This document shows, piece by piece, positions 1 to 6,079 of a DNA stretch of 8,287 bases (position 1 is its first letter; the number at the start of each line of letters is the position of its first letter). The position numbers and the translations under genes are program-made. Origin of the DNA: Flavobacterium sp. Lineage in GTDB: Bacteria; Bacteroidota; Bacteroidia; Flavobacteriales; Flavobacteriaceae. The notes beneath the pieces were generated by a model. That model ran no database searches, was not told the origin of the DNA, and saw only the letters and a program-made list of their open reading frames with translations. Location: positions 1-8,287 of the forward strand of contig JAHEBK010000060.1 in NCBI GenBank assembly GCA_024642295.1. Direction: 5' to 3'.

Positions 1-20
1 ATGATATAAGATAAATAAAT

Positions 21-41
21 AATCTGTGCATCTGCGGTTTT
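21..41. repeat. Possible interspersed intergenic repeat fragment (CTGTG/CTGCGG type)
   Basis: The 55 bases downstream of the deacetylase stop hold a phrase built of two related units, ATCTGTG and ATCTGCGG. It is flanked by a 9-bp AT-only inverted repeat (13-21 and 41-49). From memory, short phrases of this kind recur in intergenic DNA of Flavobacterium and relatives. One copy in a window cannot prove a repeat family, and the flanking inverted repeat is too AT-rich to count for much. No convincing terminator for the minus-strand deacetylase is visible here. Confidence 0.3.
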
Positions 42-55
42 ATTTATTTGAGATG

Positions 56-697
56 TTAAGGTATTACATCATATTGAAATTTTTTCTCATCAATAAAATC
101 TAAAACTTTTGGGAGGGTGTATTTCAAATTTTGAAATGCTTTGACACTATCGTGAAAGATGATGATACTTCCTGGTTTGATGTTAGACGTTACATTTTTT
201 AAACATTTTTCTTTTGAGATGCTATTGTCAAAGTCAGCACTTAAAACATCCCACATAATAATTTTATACCCTTGTTTTTTTAAGGCATCTAATTGTTCAT
301 TTGTCATCTTACCATACGGAGGACGAAAGAACTTAGTGGTCAACGCATAATTGTGTTTAGCAATTATTTTAGCACATCGTTTTACATTTTTCAGGTATTC
401 CCTAGTGGCGGTTTTCCACCCGTTTAAATGATTAAAAGTGTGGTTTCCAATAGCATGCTTGTTTTGGATTATTTTTTCAAATAAATGGGGTTGTTCTTCA
501 ATGTTTTTACCTACGCAAAAAAAGGTGGCTTTGGCATTGTGTTTTTGAAGTTCATCGAGTACCCAGTCTGTGATTTCTGGAGTTGGACCATCATCAAAAC
601 TTAGGTATATTTTATTCTCAGTATTAGGAATGTCCCATACATAATTTGAAAATATCCATTTGATAAGTGCATTTGTTTTAATCCAGTAAAAGCCCAT
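56..697 (-). CDS. Polysaccharide deacetylase (NodB homology, carbohydrate esterase 4 family)
   Basis: This encodes a metal-dependent carbohydrate deacetylase of about 213 residues that probably removes N- or O-acetyl groups from a cell-wall or surface glycan; the substrate cannot be read from the sequence. Counting from the chosen Met, all NodB motifs are present in order. SFDDGP (33-38) carries the catalytic base and metal Asp (D35, D36). HTFNH (86-90) gives the two metal-binding His. RPPYG is at 125-129, a WD...D segment at 149-155, and the final FHD at 181-183 carries the catalytic His. There is no clear signal peptide, only a hydrophobic amphipathic start (WIKTNALIKWIF). The open frame extends upstream to a TTG at 749-751. 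I prefer the ATG at 695-697 because MGFYW...KTN is how flavobacterial homologues begin and because the extension runs into a hairpin. It lies downstream of and co-directional with the GT117 gene, separated by 244 bases. Confidence 0.9.
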   Translation of the reverse strand: MGFYWIKTNALIKWIFSNYVWDIPNTENKIYLSFDDGPTPEITDWVLDELQKHNAKATFFCVGKNIEEQPHLFEKIIQNKHAIGNHTFNHLNGWKTATREYLKNVKRCAKIIAKHNYALTTKFFRPPYGKMTNEQLDALKKQGYKIIMWDVLSADFDNSISKEKCLKNVTSNIKPGSIIIFHDSVKAFQNLKYTLPKVLDFIDEKKFQYDVIP

Positions 698-730
698 GAC
701 GTTGTTGTTTTTTGGAGACTTTAAGTTAGC

Positions 731-768
731 AAAAAGTGCGGTAATTTCCAAATAATTACCGCACTTTT
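731..768 (-). terminator. Perfect 15-bp hairpin, terminator-like, just upstream of the deacetylase start
   Basis: The arms 732-746 (AAAAGTGCGGTAATT) and 754-768 are perfect reverse complements around a 7-base loop. Read on the minus strand, the stem ends in a T5 run (735-731), so it could terminate RNA from the GT117 gene, whose stop lies about 174 bases upstream. Only 33 bases separate it from the deacetylase ATG, leaving little room for a separate promoter after it. It could therefore be a leader attenuator of the deacetylase, or a partial terminator lowering its expression relative to the upstream gene. On the plus strand the stem ends in T4, so function in that direction is possible, but no plus-strand gene lies upstream. 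Confidence 0.65.
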
Positions 769-860
769 ATAAGAATAAAAAAATCATTTTTTAACACCGC
801 AAATTCGCTAATTTTAAATTAATTTTGATTGTAAATTGACCGCTTGAAGCGGTATTAGCA

Positions 861-888
861 CAAATTTATTAATTACTACTCATTGAAA
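861..888 (-). promoter_or_regulatory. Possible Bacteroidota promoter for the deacetylase gene
   Basis: On the minus strand, TAAATTTG (868-861) matches the TAnnTTTG -7 element exactly. Sixteen bases upstream is TTTC (888-885), one base off the TTTG -33 element, with spacing slightly short of the usual range. Transcription from here would give a leader of about 155 bases, with a 7-bp dyad at 839-853 (ACCGCTT/AAGCGGT) and the 15-bp hairpin at 731-768. In AT-rich DNA such a match can arise by chance. Confidence 0.3.
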
Positions 889-941
889 TTAAGTTTTAAA
901 ATGAAAATTTGCGAATCGGAGTTGTTTTTTTATTTCAAAAA

Positions 942-3900
942 TTATTCTTTATCTCTTTGAAAACGTTGAAACATTTCGATATAAGTATTGAAAGTTTTTT
1001 TGTTTTTTTCGTAGAAACCTAAATCTCCATTTTCTTTCATTACTTGTAATAAGCTTCGGTAACGTTCGATATCAGTAATGATGTCAATCGTAATTCCAGA
1101 TTGTTCATTCATGCTTAATTTGCTATAATAATTAAGGTTTTCTTGGTATTTAAACATTAATTTAGAAAGTAAGTCTTGCGCTTTTGTTTTTTGATTTGTT
1201 TGATATAATCCTTTGGCAAAAGGCTCAATAAGAGAATAATAACCAAATTTTTCTAACGGCATTTTAGTCAATGCTAATTCGATAACTTTTTTAGCTTTGT
1301 CTTCTTTGTTTTCTTCGATTAATTTGTCCATTAATCGCGCTAAATTGGTTCGGTAGGTGATGCTTTCCCTACGTGTTTCAGGATCGTGATAGATTTTGTC
1401 GCTATCACTATTCCCCCAATCCCAAGCCATGATTTTGTTGTACATTTTTTCAGAGTCAATTTGCCCCATGTCAAGAGGGCTTCCTTCTTTAGGGATAGGA
1501 GTTCTCAATGGAACTAATTTATAGACCATGCCTTCTAATTGAAGGTATTCCTTCATCCATAGGTAATCTTCATTGTCATAAGCTCCGCCACTAAAGTAAA
1601 TAGGTCTTTCCCAATTGTTATTGGCAACAATGTCAAACATCATTAATCTGTTTTTATACAAGGCACTTCCTTTAATGTCAATGTCTATATATGGAACAAT
1701 TGAATCGTTGTATTTAGCTGCAACAACTTTGTTTTTGATGATAGTATTTTTGTCAACTGGAATTCGGATTTTATTGGTTGGAAAAAAGTGAATAGTTTGT
1801 CCGTTTTGTAATCCTACTGTTGATTTTGGGTTTTTAATAAATTCCAAAATATCTTTTAATTCCCATCTGCTTTCTGTTTTCGGAATATAAGCCACATAGT
1901 CTAATTTGTCTCCCACATATTGATCGTGGCTGAAAGAAATAGGTAGTGGGTTAGATTCGTATGTTTTCATTTTCATTTGGTCAATATACCAATCCGTCAT
2001 GAACAAACTTGTGTTTACGATTTTGACATCGGTTCTAATTTGTTCGATTTCTTGGGCATACCATAAAGGAAAGGTGTCATTGTCCCCAATAGTAAATAAA
2101 ATAGCATTAGGGTCACATGAATTCAAATAGGCTTTTGCCATTGAAAGTGCTGTGTATTTTCCAGAACGGTCGTGATCGTCCCAGTTTTGGGATGCCATAA
2201 TTACAGGGCAAGCCAGTAAGCAAGCTGAAATAATAATTGGACCAGCTGTTTTTGGTTTTAAATAGGTTTGTAAACTTTCGTATAATGAATAAACGCCAAG
2301 TCCAATCCAGATCGCAAATACATAAAATGATCCCACTAATGCATAGTCTCTTTCTCTAGGCTCAAAAGGTCTTTCGTTAAGGTATATTTTTAAAGCTAAC
2401 CCTAAAAATAAGAATAAAACTAAAAGCACATAAAAACTTTTACGGTCTTTACTGGCGTGAAACATAATCCCTATAAGTCCTAAGATAAATGGAATAAAAT
2501 AATAGGTATTTCTTCCTTTGTTGTTGATTACGTCAGAGGGTAGGTTGTCTTGTGAACCTAAATGAATTTCGTCAATAAATGTAATCCCACTAAGCCAATT
2601 TCCATCTAAATAATCATATTTCCCTTGGTTGTCACTTTGTCTTCCAACAAAATTCCACATTAAATACCTCCAATACATATAGCCAAATTGATATTCGACC
2701 ATAAAACTTAAATTGTCACTTGTGGTAGGCTTGTCAACAATTAAATAATCGGCATAACTCTTAAGGAATTTTAAATATCCTTCGTTGTCTATTTGTTTTT
2801 GAGCATAGGCAAGTCTGAATTCAGAAACTGTTTTCTCGACTTCGTTTTTTAATTGGGCAACAGCCTTATTATAGTCTTCTTCGGACAGTTTGTTAACATC
2901 AATTCCGTATTTAGCCAAATCCTGTTCGTATGGGTAATTTTGGTCTATGACAAATTTAGGTGGATTGGTGAAGTTGATATAATTTTCGATATGTTCAGAG
3001 CTCCACATTCTAGGTAGGATTGTTTTGTGGTAGTCATCGCTGTTTTGCACTGCGTTTTTGTAATTGTTTACAATAATATATTTCCCAGTTTTGTAATCTC
3101 TCTCGTAGTTAGGTGCTTTGTCTAGATAGGGAGTAGTAGGGTCTAGTCCGGCGAAACTTTCTGTGTATTGAGGACCGTAAAATAAGGGATTTACTCCGTA
3201 TTGTTCACGATTGTAATAGGCTAAAACCTCTGCGGCATCGGATGGTTTGTTTTCGTTAATTACGGTATTAGCGTTAGCCCTAATAGGCAACATCATCCAG
3301 GTTGAAAAACCAATTAAAATAAATAATACACATAAAAGTAACGTATTCAAGTGTATTAGCCCTTTGTTTTGAGTATACTTTAAGCCAAAATAAAAAAGGG
3401 CTGCTAAGAGAACTGTGATTAGTATCGTTCCAGCATCGAATGGTAATCCAAAGTTGTTGACCAAGAAGATTTCACTTTTACCAAAGAACGCCATGGTTAA
3501 TGGTAATAGTAATTTAAAAATAAATAATAAAACAGAAACGACTACGATGTTAGCAATAACGAAGTTTTTGACGGTAACGGTTTTGTAATGTTTAAAATAA
3601 TACAACAGACCAATTGAAGGGATGGCTAATAATGCCATAAAATGGACTCCAAACGATAGTCCAATGACAAGTGAAATAACCAAAAGCCATTTATTACCTC
3701 TTGGAGTATTCATGTCTTGTTCCCAGCGCAAGCCAAGCCAGAATAATAAAGCAATTAGTAAAGAAGCCATAGCATATACCTCGGCTTCAACGGCATTGTA
3801 CCAAAAACTATCTGAAAAAGTATAAGCTAAGGATCCTATAAATGAGCTTCCTAGGATGGCTATAGAATGGTCTTTGTTTTCCTTAGTTTCAGTATGCTCA

Positions 3901-4241
3901 TCAGAAGTTGGATAGATGATTTTTTTTAAAATCAGGGTCGATGACCAAAACATGAATAAGATGGTAAAAGCACTTGAAAAAACAGATGTCATATTTACCA
4001 TAAGTGCGATATGTTCTTTGTCTAAAGCGAACATGGCAAAAAAGGCGCCAATCATTTGAAAAAGTGGGGCTCCTGGAGGGTGTCCAACTTCAAGTTTTGC
4101 TGAAGTGGCGATATATTCACCACAATCCCAGAAACTCATGGTAGGTTCAACAGTTAAACTATAGGTTATCAATGCGATTCCAAATGTAACCCAACCGATA
4201 ATGGTATTCCATTTATTGAAATTGAATGTGGCCTTATTCAT
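942..4241 (-). CDS. GT117 / DUF2723 integral membrane glycosyltransferase (GT-C type)
   Basis: This 1099-residue inner-membrane protein belongs to the DUF2723 family, now called glycosyltransferase family 117, typical of Bacteroidota. The GT-C fold implies a lipid-linked sugar donor and transfer on the periplasmic side; donor and acceptor are not known from the sequence. About nine hydrophobic segments lie in residues 13-320. The first is followed by the family signature WDCGE (38-42) and HPPG (54-57), with Asp/Glu in the first external loop as expected for GT-C catalysis. A large hydrophilic section (321-577) follows, then about four more membrane segments (578-683) that include the conserved NERPFEPRERDYA stretch (622-634). 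A soluble C-terminal part of about 415 residues starts with a GDNDTFPLWYAQ motif (719-730) and ends in helical, TPR-like sequence (about 960-1060). The ATG at 4239-4241 fits the family start, and length is normal. It is divergent from the tRNA-Gln gene; the only co-directional neighbour downstream is the deacetylase. Confidence 0.92.
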   Translation of the reverse strand: MNKATFNFNKWNTIIGWVTFGIALITYSLTVEPTMSFWDCGEYIATSAKLEVGHPPGAPLFQMIGAFFAMFALDKEHIALMVNMTSVFSSAFTILFMFWSSTLILKKIIYPTSDEHTETKENKDHSIAILGSSFIGSLAYTFSDSFWYNAVEAEVYAMASLLIALLFWLGLRWEQDMNTPRGNKWLLVISLVIGLSFGVHFMALLAIPSIGLLYYFKHYKTVTVKNFVIANIVVVSVLLFIFKLLLPLTMAFFGKSEIFLVNNFGLPFDAGTILITVLLAALFYFGLKYTQNKGLIHLNTLLLCVLFILIGFSTWMMLPIRANANTVINENKPSDAAEVLAYYNREQYGVNPLFYGPQYTESFAGLDPTTPYLDKAPNYERDYKTGKYIIVNNYKNAVQNSDDYHKTILPRMWSSEHIENYINFTNPPKFVIDQNYPYEQDLAKYGIDVNKLSEEDYNKAVAQLKNEVEKTVSEFRLAYAQKQIDNEGYLKFLKSYADYLIVDKPTTSDNLSFMVEYQFGYMYWRYLMWNFVGRQSDNQGKYDYLDGNWLSGITFIDEIHLGSQDNLPSDVINNKGRNTYYFIPFILGLIGIMFHASKDRKSFYVLLVLFLFLGLALKIYLNERPFEPRERDYALVGSFYVFAIWIGLGVYSLYESLQTYLKPKTAGPIIISACLLACPVIMASQNWDDHDRSGKYTALSMAKAYLNSCDPNAILFTIGDNDTFPLWYAQEIEQIRTDVKIVNTSLFMTDWYIDQMKMKTYESNPLPISFSHDQYVGDKLDYVAYIPKTESRWELKDILEFIKNPKSTVGLQNGQTIHFFPTNKIRIPVDKNTIIKNKVVAAKYNDSIVPYIDIDIKGSALYKNRLMMFDIVANNNWERPIYFSGGAYDNEDYLWMKEYLQLEGMVYKLVPLRTPIPKEGSPLDMGQIDSEKMYNKIMAWDWGNSDSDKIYHDPETRRESITYRTNLARLMDKLIEENKEDKAKKVIELALTKMPLEKFGYYSLIEPFAKGLYQTNQKTKAQDLLSKLMFKYQENLNYYSKLSMNEQSGITIDIITDIERYRSLLQVMKENGDLGFYEKNKKTFNTYIEMFQRFQRDKE

Positions 4242-4270
4242 GTGTTAAAATTTAATTGTATTTTAAGTTG

Positions 4271-4278
4271 CAAAGAAA
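4271..4278 (-). promoter_or_regulatory. Weak candidate -7 element for the GT117 gene
   Basis: Reading the minus strand, TTTCTTTG (4278-4271) differs from TAnnTTTG by one base and is followed by CAAC. It lies 29 bases before the GT117 start codon. No good TTTG -33 element is found at 17-23 bases from it. The rest of the 238-base gap between the two divergent genes (4242-4479) holds A/T runs and nothing else I can name apart from the tRNA promoter. Confidence 0.25.
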
Positions 4279-4428
4279 ATGTTTTTTTATTGAAAGTTTG
4301 GGTCATTAACAAAATTTTCTAGGAAACTATATGCAATTGCTAATTCCTTGATATCTAATTGTTTTTTTTGTAAATTAGTTATAGTTGTTTTTAAAGGATA
4401 ATTTTTTTTGATAAAAATGGCAAAAAAA

Positions 4429-4459
4429 TTTGTAGAAACTAAATATTGTTATAAATTTG
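4429..4459 (+). promoter_or_regulatory. Bacteroidota-type promoter for tRNA-Gln
   Basis: TTTG (4429-4432), a 19-base spacer and TAAATTTG (4452-4459) match the Bacteroidota primary sigma consensus TTTG-N17-23-TAnnTTTG exactly. Transcription would begin near 4464-4467, about 15 bases before the mature tRNA 5' end at 4480. The -7 box continues as CACC, as it does in the rimP promoter. Confidence 0.8.
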
Positions 4460-4479
4460 CACCCGCATTCAAGCACTAT

Positions 4480-4550
4480 TGGTCTATGGTGTAATGGTAA
4501 CACAACTGTTTTTGGTGCAGTCTTTCTAGGTTCGAGTCCTAGTAGACCAA
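4480..4550 (+). tRNA. tRNA-Gln (anticodon UUG)
   Basis: The 71 bases fold as a full cloverleaf. The acceptor stem is TGGTCTA (4480-4486) with TAGACCA (4543-4549), 7 bp, with discriminator A4550. The D stem is GTGT/ACAC. The anticodon stem ACTGT/GCAGT closes with a terminal T-G pair around the loop TTTTGGT, placing anticodon TTG at 4512-4514, which reads CAA (and CAG by wobble) as glutamine. The variable loop has 4 bases (CTTT). The T stem CTAGG/CCTAG encloses TTCGAGT. The next bases are CG, so the 3' CCA is not encoded and must be added after transcription. It is a single-gene unit with its own promoter and terminator. Confidence 0.97.
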
Positions 4551-4553
4551 CGT

Positions 4554-4581
4554 AAAAAGCCTCTCATTCGAGAGGCTTTTT
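4554..4581. terminator. Bidirectional intrinsic terminator between tRNA-Gln and the Usp gene
   Basis: A perfect 12-bp stem, AAAAAGCCTCTC (4554-4565) with its complement at 4570-4581, encloses the 4-base loop ATTC. The stem is GC-rich at the loop end and ends in T5 on both strands. It starts 4 bases after the tRNA discriminator base and lies 21 bases beyond the stop of the convergent Usp gene, so it should terminate both transcripts. Confidence 0.93.
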
Positions 4582-4602
4582 CATTTAAAATAGTTTTTGG
4601 AA

Positions 4603-5427
4603 TTAAATTTTAAAAGTTATGACGGGTTTGGCAGCGTGATTAACTAGGTCTTCACTAATGCTTCCAGTGAAAAAATGGGACAAACCAGTTCTTCCATGCG
4701 TGCAAAGACCAATTAAGTCGGCGTTTATCTCATTTGTAAAATTGATGATTCCTTTTTCGATATTGGTGTCGTTGTAAACATGCGTAGAATAGTTTTTAAT
4801 ATTAAATTCAGTAATAAAATCGTTTAGTATTTTTTGAGCGATTTTGGTCGTTTTAAAACTATTTGGTGTACAAATCATGACAAGTGATAGTTTGGCGTCG
4901 AAGATAGTTGTGAATTCAAGCATTTTTTTAAACGGAGTTTTTATCTCGTTTGTAAAATCTGATGCAAAAACAAAGTGTGGTTTTTCGAATTCTAAAGTGT
5001 TGTTTTTTATGACCAATACAGGTACTTCGGATAAACGTACTACTTTTTCGGTATTGGAGCCCATAAGTATTTCTTCAATTCCAGTAACTCCGTGAGATCC
5101 CATAACAATTAAGTCAATTTCATATTTTTTAATAAAAGAAAGAATTCCTTCAGAGGCTTTTTCAAATTGAACATGTTGGGTAACGGGGATGCCGTTTAAA
5201 AAACTTTTTTGCGTTTCGTTTTCGAGTGTTTCGTTTGCTTTTCGAATAAATAACATGATTTCGGGTATTCCCGCAGCTCCTGTTATAGCATCATTCATTT
5301 GATTGGGAATTTCAAGCATATGAAGTAGTAGGATTTCGCAATTTTGTTTTTTTGCAATCCTTGCAGCTACTCTTAAAGCATTATCAGCATGAGTGGAAAA
5401 ATCGGTTGGTACTAAAATTCGTTTCAT
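4603..5427 (-). CDS. Universal stress protein, tandem UspA domains
   Basis: This 274-residue cytoplasmic protein has two fused Usp domains, a common Bacteroidota layout. Usp proteins bind ATP or other nucleotides and act in stress survival; this one's specific role cannot be told from sequence. Domain 1 (about 1-141) starts MKRILVPTDFS with D9 in the nucleotide site. It keeps the full G-x2-G-x9-G-S motif: G110-SH-G113, then G123-S124, followed by the usual VPVLVIK strand. Domain 2 (about 150-274) starts with FASDF (154-158) and has CTHG (242-245) then G255-S256, so the first Gly of the motif is replaced by Cys. Its nucleotide binding may be altered. The ATG at 5425-5427 gives the standard family start. 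The gene is divergent from the rimP operon and converges on tRNA-Gln. No partner gene accompanies it. Confidence 0.93.
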   Translation of the reverse strand: MKRILVPTDFSTHADNALRVAARIAKKQNCEILLLHMLEIPNQMNDAITGAAGIPEIMLFIRKANETLENETQKSFLNGIPVTQHVQFEKASEGILSFIKKYEIDLIVMGSHGVTGIEEILMGSNTEKVVRLSEVPVLVIKNNTLEFEKPHFVFASDFTNEIKTPFKKMLEFTTIFDAKLSLVMICTPNSFKTTKIAQKILNDFITEFNIKNYSTHVYNDTNIEKGIINFTNEINADLIGLCTHGRTGLSHFFTGSISEDLVNHAAKPVITFKI

Positions 5428-5474
5428 AATTTTAAGTTTTCTGGTATGGGAAAAATCTTTGTTTTTGGTTATAT

Positions 5475-5502
5475 TAAAGATAAGAAATTTTTTAACAGCA
5501 AT
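5475..5502 (-). promoter_or_regulatory. Possible promoter for the Usp gene
   Basis: On the minus strand, ATTG (5502-5499), 16 bases and TATCTTTA (5482-5475) make an imperfect match to TTTG-N-TAnnTTTG, with one mismatch in each box. A start near 5469 would give a leader of about 40 bases before the Usp ATG. No better match exists between the Usp and rimP genes on this strand. Confidence 0.35.
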
Positions 5503-5510
5503 CTATTTTT

Positions 5511-5539
5511 TTTGATTTATAAAAAAAACACTATATTTG
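5511..5539 (+). promoter_or_regulatory. Bacteroidota-type promoter of the rimP-nusA-infB operon
   Basis: TTTG (5511-5514), a 17-base spacer and TATATTTG (5532-5539) match the Bacteroidota consensus exactly. The -7 box runs on into CACC, matching the tRNA-Gln promoter in 11 of 12 positions (TATATTTGCACC against TAAATTTGCACC). The start should fall near 5544-5547, giving a leader of roughly 55-60 bases that contains the hairpin at 5568-5588. Confidence 0.82.
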
Positions 5540-5567
5540 CACCGTTATTTATTAAAATCTAGATAAT

Positions 5568-5593
5568 GAGGGGACTAATAGTCCCCTCTTTTT
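5568..5593 (+). terminator. Terminator-like hairpin in the rimP leader (candidate attenuator)
   Basis: GAGGGGACT (5568-5576) pairs perfectly with AGTCCCCTC (5580-5588) around an AAT loop and is followed by T5 (5589-5593), the form of an intrinsic terminator. It lies between the operon promoter and the rimP ATG at 5602. No plus-strand gene upstream needs it, and the minus-strand reading lacks a T tract, so it points at the operon itself. I found no upstream stretch able to pair with either arm as an anti-terminator. Control would more likely be by protein (for example NusA) or be a fixed partial stop. A role in mRNA 5' end stability or in start-site access is possible. Confidence 0.75.
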
Positions 5594-5601
5594 ATAAAAA
5601 T

Positions 5602-6066
5602 ATGGTGTTTAAAGAAAAAGTAAGTTCATTATTATTAGAGGCTTTATCAGAGAGACCTTCACTTTTTTTAATTGATGTGGTAATTACCGATGCTTTTAAA
5701 ATTATAGTGACTATTGATGGTGACAATGGGGTAGTTTTGCAAGACTGTATTGATATTAGTCGAGCCGTTGAAGAGAACTTGGATCGTGAAGAGCAAGATT
5801 TTTCACTAGAAGTAGCCTCTTTTGGGGTAGGAGCACCGCTAAAATTTGTACGTCAATACAAGAAAAATATTGGTAGAACGCTGATTGTGAAAACAGAAAC
5901 GGAAAAATTAGAAGCAAAATTAGTAGATGCTAATGATGATTTTGTAATTTTGTCATGGGAAGCTAGAGAGCCAAAAAAAATAGGAAAAGGTAAAGAAACA
6001 GTTCAAAAAAGACTGGAGTTGCCTTACGGAGATATAAAAGAAGCAATTGTTACAGTAACATTTTAA
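5602..6066 (+). CDS. rimP: Ribosome maturation factor RimP
   Basis: This 154-residue cytoplasmic factor is needed for assembly of the 30S subunit. The N-terminal RimP domain (about 1-80) has the [17 protein letters not shown] segment (38-54) and the [12 protein letters not shown] segment (69-80), which corresponds to the family's SPG...PL motif but has Phe at the usual Pro (S73-F74-G75). The C-terminal SH3-like domain (about 83-154) starts [15 protein letters not shown] and ends with the typical [11 protein letters not shown]. An in-frame ATG at 5566 would add 12 residues ([12 protein letters not shown]), but those bases form the leader hairpin and the residues are unlike RimP. The ATG at 5602 gives MVFKEKV, close to the flavobacterial start. 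It is first in the rimP-nusA-infB operon, 13 bases ahead of nusA. Confidence 0.94.
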   Translation: MVFKEKVSSLLLEALSERPSLFLIDVVITDAFKIIVTIDGDNGVVLQDCIDISRAVEENLDREEQDFSLEVASFGVGAPLKFVRQYKKNIGRTLIVKTETEKLEAKLVDANDDFVILSWEAREPKKIGKGKETVQKRLELPYGDIKEAIVTVTF

Positions 6067-6079
6067 TTAAAGAATTCGC

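Noticed and set aside
698..751. TTG start that would lengthen the deacetylase by 18 residues
   Set aside because: The start lies in the loop of the 15-bp hairpin and the extra residues are unlike the family; MGFYW at 697 fits homologues.
839..853. 7-bp dyad ACCGCTT/AAGCGGT with one central base
   Set aside because: As RNA it makes only a 5-bp stem with a 5-base loop and no T tract; too weak to call an operator or terminator on its own.
3622..3825. Plus-strand open frame opposite the GT117 gene
   Set aside because: It is antisense to conserved membrane segments of GT117 and has no promoter or recognisable protein features.
4417..4494. Small plus-strand open frame of 25 codons starting MAKKFVETK
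   Set aside because: It spans the tRNA-Gln promoter and ends inside the tRNA gene, so it is a chance frame.
5566..5601. Upstream ATG that would lengthen RimP by 12 residues
   Set aside because: The added codons coincide with the GC-rich hairpin, their residues do not resemble RimP, and MVFKEKV from the ATG at 5602 fits the family start.
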